DNA of 64,000 bases, from assembly GCF_008629675.1 (NCBI RefSeq), contig NZ_VWOX01000006.1, positions 310,001 to 374,000 on the forward strand. The letters are read 5' to 3'. The position numbers and the translations under genes were made by a program. Source of the stretch: Roseiconus nitratireducens. GTDB taxonomy: Bacteria; Planctomycetota; Planctomycetia; Pirellulales; Pirellulaceae. This document shows, one piece after another, positions 36,852 through 44,981 of this stretch (positions within the stretch are counted from its first letter, which is position 1; the number at the start of each line of letters is the position of its first letter). Below the pieces are notes generated by a model. It worked only from the letters and a program-made list of their open reading frames with translations. It was not told the DNA's origin and did not search any database.

Positions 36852-39071
36852 TCAGCTCGGAATCTCAAAATCAAGTTTGCTCAATCGCAGGTCGCCGCTG
36901 CTGACCAGCATGTCGATGGTCGCGCCCGTTGCGGCCAGTCGGACTTGATAGTCCCCCGTCTCCGGAATCGACCAGAAACGGTACTCACCGCGATGATCGG
37001 TGACGGTTGCATCAACCCGTTCGCCGCGGTTGTCGAGCAACTCCACCATCATGTCCGGAACTCCGGCTCGACCATCGCGAAGCGCCGCTCCACTGAGCGC
37101 CGAATCGGTCAAGATGGATGACTGGGAATCTGCCCCGCGGGCAAGCGTGACTTTCCCTCGAATTTCGACCAACATGAAGAAGACGTTGTCCTGAATTCCG
37201 GCGACGTCTGAGTTCCGTTCGATGACGTCCGCCAGTGTGGTCCGTTGCAAATCCCGCAGGTCAGCGCCTTTGAAAATCGTTTCGTAATACATTCGATCGC
37301 CGTCACGCAGGCGTTGGAACTGATCGGCAATGATCACCCCGGCCAATTCGCCCACCGATGCGTCGCGGCGGTGATCTTCCGCCAGCAATCCGACCCACAG
37401 ATCGATGTCGTCGACGGTGCCGTAGAGTTCTTCCAACGCTTGGCTGGTCGCCGAGTCCGAAGTGATCTGGGCAAAATCGTCGACCTGCGGCAAACCGTAG
37501 GCGCGACGCGTCGCGTTGTAGTCGGCCAGACCGTGATCACGCCCGCGTTGAATGTTCATCGCGACCAGGTCCATTCCGCCGGCTCCCGGAGGACCGAACA
37601 GGAAGTTGCGCAATCCGTCAACGACTTTCAAATCAATTTCCTGGGACCGCGTCGACGCGTTGAACTTCAACAGCGAATCGATTCCCATCTGATCCAACAT
37701 CGAGGGGCGGAAGAATGCCTCCGCCAGTTCGACGTCATCCGCCATCGAACGCCCGTCATTGTCAAAGAACTTCAGTCGCTCATTGAGCGTGCTGTGACCA
37801 AAGCGAAAGGCAGCCGTCGAAAACTCCGTGGCCACCGACGGATCGACACTCGGGTCGTAGCCGACATACGGCTTCAAGCCTGCGTCACCCAGCAATGCCG
37901 GCAAGAATTCGTTGTACGTGATCGCCTGCACCTCCGCGATCACCAAAGCGCGCGCCCGCTGATAGATCTGCTCGTCCGAAAGCGAATCATCCGTGCCGGA
38001 GATTTGGTCGGCCAGACGATTGTGCTCGCGCACAAACAGGGTCTGGATCGCGGTCAACGAAACGTTCTCGCTAGCGCGGACGTCTCCGGCCACCACCATC
38101 CCGGCGTCGTCGACCGGAAGCAGTCCACCTTCGCGCACTTTCAACCGCCCCCCTTCGAACGAACGCAACCGGTTGGCAGTTTCAAGATCACTGCCGTAAA
38201 CCATCGAGGCATCCAGATAAGAGGTGATCTGATTGATCTGCTGACGCGGATTGCTCGGCGAAGTTCCGGTCGACGGATCGAATCGGGACCGGGTCAGTGG
38301 AATCACTGCGTCACCCAATCCCTCGGGATCAAAATGGGGATCCCCGGCCGGGACCTTGATGTCAAACGGTTCCCCATCCTCCGGCGGTTCGGTCAAGTCG
38401 ATGTCGTGGTCGATGAATTGCCCCCACACATACAACATCGCGGACAATCCCCGCTGACTGGGCGTCTCCACTCCTTGGCTATCCGACATCCGGTTGCTGA
38501 TCACCCTCGGCCCAGGTCGGGACTGACCGGCAGGGCTGGACACACCATCGCCGTAGGCACTGGGTGCAACGCGCAGCAGCGGTTGTCCGGCACTGCCCCA
38601 ATCCGTGTGCACCAAGTGGTTTCCCGTCCCGTCGATCGAACGCACTTCCGACGGCATCTTCGGCAGTCGTTGAGCACCGTCGTCGGGCATCGCCAATCCG
38701 GCCGCCCGGTTTTGGTCGCGTGCCAAACGATTGATCACGCAAAGGATGTCGCTAAGTGTTTGCCGACCGTCGTTGTTCACGTCCGTGAACATGCTTGCAT
38801 CGCCACCGCGATCGATCGCATTGATCAGGGCCAGCGCATCAATCGCGGAAACGTGCCCGTCATCATTGACGTCTTCCGATTCGAAGGGATTATGACGCAG
38901 CGCATCGACGTCTGCCGCCAACAGCTGCCGCGACTCCAAGCGTTCCCCGCGGAGCCGACGCCCCCGTGGTCGCGTCACGGAAGGCCTAGAAGCCGACACG
39001 CGCCATCGCCGGAACAATCGTCCACTGCCCGACCCGATTCGAACGACAGAATGTGATTCGAAGAACTTCAT
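36852..39071 (-). CDS. Surface haem peroxidase (animal type) with N-terminal dockerin domain
   Basis: 739-aa protein. Residues 39-54 carry the planctomycete surface-protein motif variant RLRGERLESRQLLAAD. A dockerin-like pair of calcium-binding repeats follows (DVNDDGHVSAIDAL at about 68-81 and DVNNDGRQTLSDIL at about 97-110). The animal/bacterial haem-peroxidase domain spans about 135-640, with distal His222 in WGQFIDHDIDL and proximal His in FRFGHSTLNERL. The C-terminal 90 residues look like an SdrD/CnaB-type beta domain (VPDMMVELLDNRGERVDA). It probably oxidises halides or phenolics outside the cell. ATG 39071 is selected because it leads directly to the basic surface-signal region. Confidence 0.88.
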   Translation of the reverse strand: MKFFESHSVVRIGSGSGRLFRRWRVSASRPSVTRPRGRRLRGERLESRQLLAADVDALRHNPFESEDVNDDGHVSAIDALALINAIDRGGDASMFTDVNNDGRQTLSDILCVINRLARDQNRAAGLAMPDDGAQRLPKMPSEVRSIDGTGNHLVHTDWGSAGQPLLRVAPSAYGDGVSSPAGQSRPGPRVISNRMSDSQGVETPSQRGLSAMLYVWGQFIDHDIDLTEPPEDGEPFDIKVPAGDPHFDPEGLGDAVIPLTRSRFDPSTGTSPSNPRQQINQITSYLDASMVYGSDLETANRLRSFEGGRLKVREGGLLPVDDAGMVVAGDVRASENVSLTAIQTLFVREHNRLADQISGTDDSLSDEQIYQRARALVIAEVQAITYNEFLPALLGDAGLKPYVGYDPSVDPSVATEFSTAAFRFGHSTLNERLKFFDNDGRSMADDVELAEAFFRPSMLDQMGIDSLLKFNASTRSQEIDLKVVDGLRNFLFGPPGAGGMDLVAMNIQRGRDHGLADYNATRRAYGLPQVDDFAQITSDSATSQALEELYGTVDDIDLWVGLLAEDHRRDASVGELAGVIIADQFQRLRDGDRMYYETIFKGADLRDLQRTTLADVIERNSDVAGIQDNVFFMLVEIRGKVTLARGADSQSSILTDSALSGAALRDGRAGVPDMMVELLDNRGERVDATVTDHRGEYRFWSIPETGDYQVRLAATGATIDMLVSSGDLRLSKLDFEIPS

Positions 39072-39531
39072 GGAAGCGTCCTGTTCACCGAGGCCAGTCA
39101 GACAGAAAGGGAAGCGACCGATCACCATTCGCTCTGCTCCCCTAAGGGCGCCGGCGCGCATCCGTGTCGCAACTGCAGCGACATTCTGCTCGCGGAAGAT
39201 CACAGATCAAGCGTCACCCCGCTACGGGGATGGAAGAGGACCGCGACCGCGCAGTGCGGGCGTCCGTCCGCCGAAAGTCGTCCCTGATTTTGCCAACGGA
39301 CGTTCTCCCGAACTGGGCAACGGCCGTTTTTTTTATTTTGGCCGATCGCTATGGACGCTTTGGCGACGCCTCGTTTCGAAGGCGTCGCCCAGGTGGTGGC
39401 GACCCGATTGTAAACGCCTGTCGACCTGTTCGCGAAACAATTCCCAGCCGACTTCGGTGAACATTGGCTCGAGCGTCTCTCTCTCCGGATTCAGCATCAC
39501 GTCGCTCGCGCCGGTCCACGCCGGCGACGAA
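39072..39531. other. 460-bp intergenic stretch without a convincing gene
   Basis: Holds a strong hairpin GGCGACGCC/GGCGTCGCC at 39362-39389 and an A/T-rich tract near 39330. A short minus-strand open frame crosses 39333-39530, but it begins inside the neighbouring CDS in another frame and shows no recognisable domain. Confidence 0.5.
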
Positions 39532-40743
39532 TCATGGGCGTCGATTGCTGGCGACGCTCGGGCGTGCAATCGACGGCGTTTCTTCAACATTGGCGTGATT
39601 GCCGCGCCCGCCAAACCCCCGACCTCCGCGTCCACCTCCCGGACCGCCGCCGTGACCGTGGCCACCACGACCGCCGGACGAAGCGGTCAGCGAGTCATGC
39701 ATGTTGAAGGCCATCAACGTGGCGAACACCACGCTGGCCAGCAGCACGCCGCCACCGACCAGTCGAGTGCGCTTGACTTGCCACCACATCATCAGCCCCG
39801 AGACTCCCCAAAACACCATCGACACGAACATCGCATCGACCAGGAGCGCCCAGACCCAACGCACATCGAACCCGGGCGAATACGTTCGGGCCAGATGCAG
39901 ACGTTGCAAAAATGATTTGCCATTCAGTTCCGGCCGCTCGTCTTCTCGGACCGACGCGATTCGACCGCTGGCTAAATCATAGGTGACGAGACAGGGCACC
40001 CCTTCGGCCTCGGCGGCAAACTCCAGATTGGCCGATCGCCGACCGGAGACCGCTTCGCCGGAAGACAGCCCCAACTGCTCCAAGATCTTGGGGACCTGAC
40101 GCTGGACGTCCAACAACGCGTTGGATTCCAGATCGATCCGACTCACCACGTCCAACGGATTCGATTTCCTTTCCGGTTCCGATGCTTCTTCCGCGTCGAT
40201 CACGGTCGTTCGGACCTCACCGTCGCCGGTGATGGGATTGATTGACACCTCGTGGGAGGCATCATCGGCGCGGACGGTGTACGTCAGGAACCCGGTGTAG
40301 CGCGGCGACCGATCCGATTTCAGATCAATCACGGGCCCCTGCGCCATCAGCGATTCAAAATTCATTTCTTCCACCACCGCCTCGGCCGCCTGGCGCGGCG
40401 ACGGCAAGCGGGACAGCGTGGGGTCATCCAACTCGGCCGCGTGAAACGAAACAACTCGATCGCCCGTGAACAAACGCGGATGATTGAAGAACCAACCGGT
40501 AAAGCCATACAGCAACACGAACGGGAACATGAAGATCCCGGAGTAGAGGTGGACGCGCCGCACCAGCATCAATGCCGATCGGCCCATCTTTCCGGCCAGC
40601 GTCTTCCGTTTGGGTTTGCGTTTGGAAGCCGGTGTGGCCGAGTCCGTGGGCTGACCGGACTGGGGCTGATCGGATTGGGACTGATCGGATTGGGAAGGTT
40701 CCATCGGGTCACGTTCGGTGGCGACATCAAGCACAGTGGTCAT
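39532..40743 (-). CDS. PepSY-associated membrane protein with Gly/His-rich tail
   Basis: 403-aa inner-membrane protein of the PepSY-associated TM family, which is often linked to iron and haem-siderophore uptake. After an N-terminal Ser/Gln/Asp tandem repeat (SQSDQSQSDQPQSGQ), helix 1 lies in VHLYSGIFMFPFVLLYGFTGW with the family's 'LH-x-YSG' motif. A periplasmic domain includes LTYTVRADDASHEVSINPITG, and helices 2 and 3 follow from about residue 305 (WVWALLVDAMFVSMVFWGVSG). The last 50 residues are Gly/Arg/His-rich (RGGHGHGGGPGGG). ATG 40743 is chosen. It is downstream of a DUF1559 gene and near hemP and a Fur-box-like site. Confidence 0.85.
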   Translation of the reverse strand: MTTVLDVATERDPMEPSQSDQSQSDQPQSGQPTDSATPASKRKPKRKTLAGKMGRSALMLVRRVHLYSGIFMFPFVLLYGFTGWFFNHPRLFTGDRVVSFHAAELDDPTLSRLPSPRQAAEAVVEEMNFESLMAQGPVIDLKSDRSPRYTGFLTYTVRADDASHEVSINPITGDGEVRTTVIDAEEASEPERKSNPLDVVSRIDLESNALLDVQRQVPKILEQLGLSSGEAVSGRRSANLEFAAEAEGVPCLVTYDLASGRIASVREDERPELNGKSFLQRLHLARTYSPGFDVRWVWALLVDAMFVSMVFWGVSGLMMWWQVKRTRLVGGGVLLASVVFATLMAFNMHDSLTASSGGRGGHGHGGGPGGGRGGRGFGGRGNHANVEETPSIARPSVASNRRP

Positions 40744-40922
40744 TTTTGCTTCCGGTGGGAATCCACCGGTTCCTGGCGAAGGTTGTGGGGTCGGCAAAGT
40801 TGGAAATGCGGAGTCGGCACGCCCCGGTCGATGGCGAGTGCGGTCGATGGCGACTGAGCAGCCAAAGTCGACCGGGACGAGCATCCAATGAATTCCGCCG
40901 GTGGACGCGGCGGGGGTGTGAG

Positions 40923-41984
40923 TCAGAATTCCCCGACGACTTCGTGGCCCCGCGTGGTCCACAGCGACCGGTACAGGTCCAGGTCGATGCTGTCGGTGAT
41001 GAAAGTCACGCTGCCGTCGGCCAGCGAAATCATCGCGCCACCGGTGTGATGGCTTCTCGGTCCGGTCGCCTGATAAGCGCGAATGCTCAAATCCGGTAGC
41101 GGGTGGTTGGGGGTGTACCAACCGTTGATCGAACCGCCGCTGCTGCCGAATCCGGAGATCCAGTTGGCACCGCGGGTCCCGCTCCATCGATCGTGGGATT
41201 CGACAAAACTCTGTGGATCCATCGCCCAGACCGCGTCCCGATAATCCTGCATGTCCTCGACCGATCGCCCGGAACCGTTGGCGATGAACTTGTCTTTTTG
41301 CGTGTAAGGGATTTCGGTCTGATCGTTACCGATCCCCATCAAGGTCTCCGCGAACGCGACCGTCGACGACGTGCCATCCAAGACGTCGCGGAACGCCGTT
41401 TGAGACTCGCGCCAAAACAGGCCGTCAGTGCGGTCGCCGTAGTTGACGTACGTCCCGGTGCCCGAACCGACGTTCACGGCGTAATTGATGCCGGCATGAA
41501 GCCAGTCGTAAGAGTTTTTGCCGCGGGTGTAGGTCACCCATTTCTTCGGCTCGACATCGTCGCTGGGACAATTGAAGAACGGGACCCGCGTTGCCGCGGC
41601 CTGATCATTGGGCGTTCGGAAGCCTTCCGCAGACGAAGCTCGCCCGAGCCCGGCGGCGAAATCGATCAATTCATGAAGTCCCCGCTGTTCGGCAAACGGC
41701 AGCAATTGTGCCTGGACACTCCAGCCGTTGCTGATCGAGTCGCCGATTCCGGGAAAACGCTTGTACGCCGAGTGGTAATTGTGCAGCGCCAGTGACATCT
41801 GCTTCAGGTTGTTGCTGCAACTCATGCGGCGTGCGGCCCCGCGGGCCGATTGGACCGCCGGCAACAACAGGCCCACGAGAATGCCGATGACGGCGATCAC
41901 CACCAGCAATTCGACCAGGGTGAACGCCCGGCGCCCGTCGGGACGCGGATCAGGGTTTGCGGGAACAAAAGAGTTCAGCGACAT
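40923..41984 (-). CDS. DUF1559 prepilin-like protein
   Basis: 353-aa DUF1559 protein. The prepilin-type signal RRAFTLVELLVVIAVIGILVG (helix about residues 19-42) is followed by ARGAARRMSCSNNLKQM and LALHNYHSAYKRFPG. The C-terminus contains the HTGGAMISLADGSVTFI signature. No His/Asp insert is present, unlike the paralogue at 20825. ATG 41984 gives the normal short leader; an upstream in-frame start at 42137 adds an implausible Arg-rich segment. It precedes the PepSY protein gene by 179 bp on the same strand and is divergent from hemP, with a Fur-box-like palindrome between them. Confidence 0.9.
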   Translation of the reverse strand: MSLNSFVPANPDPRPDGRRAFTLVELLVVIAVIGILVGLLLPAVQSARGAARRMSCSNNLKQMSLALHNYHSAYKRFPGIGDSISNGWSVQAQLLPFAEQRGLHELIDFAAGLGRASSAEGFRTPNDQAAATRVPFFNCPSDDVEPKKWVTYTRGKNSYDWLHAGINYAVNVGSGTGTYVNYGDRTDGLFWRESQTAFRDVLDGTSSTVAFAETLMGIGNDQTEIPYTQKDKFIANGSGRSVEDMQDYRDAVWAMDPQSFVESHDRWSGTRGANWISGFGSSGGSINGWYTPNHPLPDLSIRAYQATGPRSHHTGGAMISLADGSVTFITDSIDLDLYRSLWTTRGHEVVGEF

Positions 41985-42285
41985 GGGATTTCCTCTCCAC
42001 GCTGGAAACCGCCGGCGGAAAGCCTGGCGATCGCCTAGGTGCAATCCGATGCCGACGCCGAGGGCTCTCCCGACAATGACCGACCGGTACCCGGAGGGGG
42101 TCGGTCGACAGAGACGCATGGGCAGGCCGAACGGCACCGATCAGCGGAAGCATCGACCAAGGAGACCGGGCGCCACGCGACGGTGTGAAATGGGATCCGT
42201 CCCGAATACGGCTTCGGGATCGGTTCGAGCGTGGCTGGCTAGAGGGCAGGGACCCGTCGCTTGCTGCGTCGTCGAATGACTGATA

Positions 42286-42302
42286 TTGCGAATCAGTCGC
42301 AA
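42286..42302. promoter_or_regulatory. Candidate Fur box
   Basis: TTGCGAATCAGTCGCAA is a 17-bp inverted repeat (TTGCGA-N5-TCGCAA) close to known Fur operators of the form TTGCGAATCATTCGCAA. It lies 86 bp before the hemP start and about 300 bp before the divergent DUF1559 start. Confidence 0.6.
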
Positions 42303-42387
42303 CAAGTATTGTCAGTCCAATGGATTTACGCAAGAATGGCTGCGGAAAACCGCGTCCAAGTCACAAACCGCCAGCAGAAAACGAGTT

Positions 42388-42588
42388 ATGGCATTCCCCA
42401 GCGACAATCCGAGCGACCAGCGGGAAAAAACTACCGCCCGACGCGAGGTCTGGGACCGCCATCTGGCCGGCAAGATTGTCCGATTCAAGGACCTGACGCC
42501 CTGCGGTGATGAGATCTGGATCGAGCACGACGGCCAGCTGTATCGACTCCGCAAAACCCGTCAAGGCAAACTGATCCTGACGAAATGA
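42388..42588 (+). CDS. hemP: Hemin uptake protein HemP
   Basis: 66-aa protein of the HemP/HmuP family, small proteins linked to haem and iron uptake and its regulation. The C-terminal signature IEHDGQLYRLRKTRQGKLILTK-type segment (residues about 44-66) is almost family consensus: an 'I-x-H-x-G-x-x-YRLR-x-TRQGKLILTK' pattern. ATG 42388 is chosen; the frame is open to 42286 but that extension overlaps the candidate Fur box. Divergent from the DUF1559-PepSY pair, it supports an iron/haem role for this region. Confidence 0.88.
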   Translation: MAFPSDNPSDQREKTTARREVWDRHLAGKIVRFKDLTPCGDEIWIEHDGQLYRLRKTRQGKLILTK

Positions 42589-42965
42589 TCGCTGCCCACC
42601 TGATCGCGGCCCACGGTGCCCCGCCGCGACCCTTCTTCGCTTTCTGTGCGGCAAATTCGCGACTCAGTGAGAAACGGTGAACGCTACCCGTCGCGGATCC
42701 TCGACCTTTCTTGACTTCCGTGGCGAAGCGTTGACAGCCCCCTGCCGACGCCGCAAGCCGACGGACACCACGACCAAGGAATGTCATTTGCAACGCACCT
42801 TCCGGCAAAGCGCGATCGCGCGGTCAATCGTCGGCTGATTCTCAGCTGTCTTCGTCGGAGCCGTCTATGCCTGGTCCGCCCTGGCAACGTTCCGGTTCGT
42901 CCGGGTTGAGCCGCGTGCTGAAAGATCGCTTCTGACTGCAAACCACTCTCGCACCGGGATGAGCC
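42589..42965. repeat. 377-bp gene-free stretch with a decayed dispersed repeat
   Basis: A degraded copy of the GCCGCGAAGCGGC-family repeat lies at 42723-42764 (GAAGCGTTGACAGCCCCCTG, then a broken second hairpin). Nothing else is recognised before the aconitase start. Confidence 0.55.
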
Positions 42966-44909
42966 ATGGCCGCGCTGACATTGACCGAGCAACTGATCAA
43001 ACAACATCTGGTTTCCGGCGACCCGACGCCGGGGTCGGAGATCGCCCTTCGCATCGACCAGACGCTGACCCAAGATGCGACCGGCACCCTGGTGATGCTG
43101 GAGTTGGAGGCGTTGAATCTGCAGCGGGCACACACGGAAGTTTCGGTGCAATACGTTGATCACAACCTGCTCCAAGAAGACCACAAGAACCCGGACGACC
43201 ACCTGTTCCTGGAGAGCGCCGCGAAACGATTCGGATTGTGGTTCAGTCGCCCCGGCAACGGCGTCAGCCACCCGTTGCATCAACAACGTTTTGGCAAACC
43301 CGGCGCCACGCTGCTGGGAAGCGACAGCCACACGTGCGCGGCGGGCGCCCTGGGGATGCTTGCCATCGGCGCCGGTGGCCTGGAAGTTGCCATGGCCATC
43401 GCGGGCGAACCTTTCTACGTCAAGATGCCCCGGGTTTGGAACATTCGCCTGGAAGGCGATCTTCCCGCCTGGGTCAGCGCCAAAGACATCATCTTGGAGC
43501 TGCTGCGACGGCACGGCGTGAAGGGGGGCGTGGGATACACGTTGGAATACACCGGCAGCGGGCTGGAACATCTGTCCGCCATGGATCGGCACGTGATCGC
43601 CAACATGGGTGCCGAACTGGGAGCCACGGCCAGCGTGTTTCCATCCGACGAACAGACCCGCCGCTATCTGCATTCCCAGGCGCGTCCGGAAGACTGGCAA
43701 CCGATGTCGGCTGAGCCCGACGCGAGCTACGATCGCGTGGAAACGATCGTCCTGGACACGCTGGAACCGATGATCGCCAAACCGACCAGCCCGGGCAACG
43801 TCACCACCGTCCGCGAAGTCGCCGGCGAACCGATTTACCAAGCGTACGTCGGTTCAAGTGCTAACCCGGGGTTTCGCGACTTTGCCGTGGTCGCGGAAAT
43901 GGTTCGCGGCAAACGCGTCGCCGACGGCGTCTCGCTGGACATCAATCCTTCCTCGCGTCAAATCCTGACCCGTCTGGCCAAGGACGGACATCTGGTGGCT
44001 TTGCTGCAAGCCGGCGCGCGGCTGCATCAAGCCGGGTGCAACGGTTGCATCGGGATGGGACAAGCACCGGCGACCGGACGAAACAGTCTGAGAACCGTTC
44101 CCCGAAACTTCCCGGGCCGCAGCGGGACCCGGGAAGACCGCGTGTTCCTGGTCAGCCCCGAAACGGCCGCCGCATCGGCACTGACCGGACGGATCACCGA
44201 CCCGCGCGATTGCGAGATGCAATACCCGCGGATCCAGGATTCCGAGGAACCAATCACCCAAGATGATTGCTTTCTCCCTCCGATGGATCCTCCCCACGCC
44301 CTTCGCGTCGACCTGGTCAAAGGACCCAATATCCATTCGCTGCCGGAAAGTGATCCGATCAAGGACGTGATCGAGGTCCCCGTGTTGTTGTCCGTCGGCG
44401 ACAACATTTCGACCGACGAGATTCTGCCGGCGGGCGCACGCGTGCTGCCCTTCCGCAGCAACATTCCACGGATCAGCGAGTTCGTCTACGTCGACGTTGA
44501 CCCGGACTACGTCAAGCGGGCCGGTGAGCATCAAGGTGGCCATGCCATCGTCGGCGGCGCTAACTACGGCCAGGGCTCCAGCCGCGAACACGCGGCCATC
44601 GCCCCGCGGTACCTGGGACTGGAACTGGTGATCGCAAAGAGCTTTGCCAGAATCCACTGGCAGAACCTGGTGAACTTCGGGGTCCTGCCGCTGTCAGTGA
44701 TCGATGACGATGACGTCGAATCGTTGCAACAGGGAGATCAGCTGCGAATTGAGAACCCGATGGAGCAGATCCGTGGCGGCGACGAAGTGACGGTCCAGAA
44801 TGTCACCCGATCCTCTCAGTTCACCACGCGGCACGATCTGTCGGCGCGGCAGCAAGACGTGCTGGCCGCCGGAGGACTGATCGCGTGGAAACGAATGCAA
44901 AAGTCATGA
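42966..44909 (+). CDS. Aconitate hydratase family protein, short type
   Basis: 647-aa member of the aconitase superfamily. All three [4Fe-4S] cysteines are visible: Cys124 in LLGSDSHTCAAG, and Cys358 and Cys361 in GCNGCIGMG. The swivel domain contains GDNISTDEILPAG and the NYGQGSSREHAA substrate-binding loop with its catalytic Ser. Length and architecture match the shorter aconitases found in Aquifex-like and some other bacteria rather than AcnA (about 900 aa). A full AcnA lies at 60544, so this is either a second aconitase or a related dehydratase such as homoaconitase. The ATG start at 42966 is preceded by 377 bp with no gene. Confidence 0.88.
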   Translation: MAALTLTEQLIKQHLVSGDPTPGSEIALRIDQTLTQDATGTLVMLELEALNLQRAHTEVSVQYVDHNLLQEDHKNPDDHLFLESAAKRFGLWFSRPGNGVSHPLHQQRFGKPGATLLGSDSHTCAAGALGMLAIGAGGLEVAMAIAGEPFYVKMPRVWNIRLEGDLPAWVSAKDIILELLRRHGVKGGVGYTLEYTGSGLEHLSAMDRHVIANMGAELGATASVFPSDEQTRRYLHSQARPEDWQPMSAEPDASYDRVETIVLDTLEPMIAKPTSPGNVTTVREVAGEPIYQAYVGSSANPGFRDFAVVAEMVRGKRVADGVSLDINPSSRQILTRLAKDGHLVALLQAGARLHQAGCNGCIGMGQAPATGRNSLRTVPRNFPGRSGTREDRVFLVSPETAAASALTGRITDPRDCEMQYPRIQDSEEPITQDDCFLPPMDPPHALRVDLVKGPNIHSLPESDPIKDVIEVPVLLSVGDNISTDEILPAGARVLPFRSNIPRISEFVYVDVDPDYVKRAGEHQGGHAIVGGANYGQGSSREHAAIAPRYLGLELVIAKSFARIHWQNLVNFGVLPLSVIDDDDVESLQQGDQLRIENPMEQIRGGDEVTVQNVTRSSQFTTRHDLSARQQDVLAAGGLIAWKRMQKS

Positions 44910-44981
44910 CCATGATGACACGCGGCAATGCCATCCGGGTGATCGCCCTTCGCCGCGAAAAAACAGCGAAGCGTTCGGCCA

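Noticed and set aside
37245..39056. 603-codon open frame antisense to the peroxidase
   Set aside because: Same explanation: the minus-strand frame has catalytic His residues and dockerin repeats; the plus-strand translation is Arg/Gln-rich and featureless.
39333..39668. Small minus-strand gene after the PepSY gene
   Set aside because: It begins within the PepSY gene in another frame and contains no recognisable domain; possibly a relic but not supportable.
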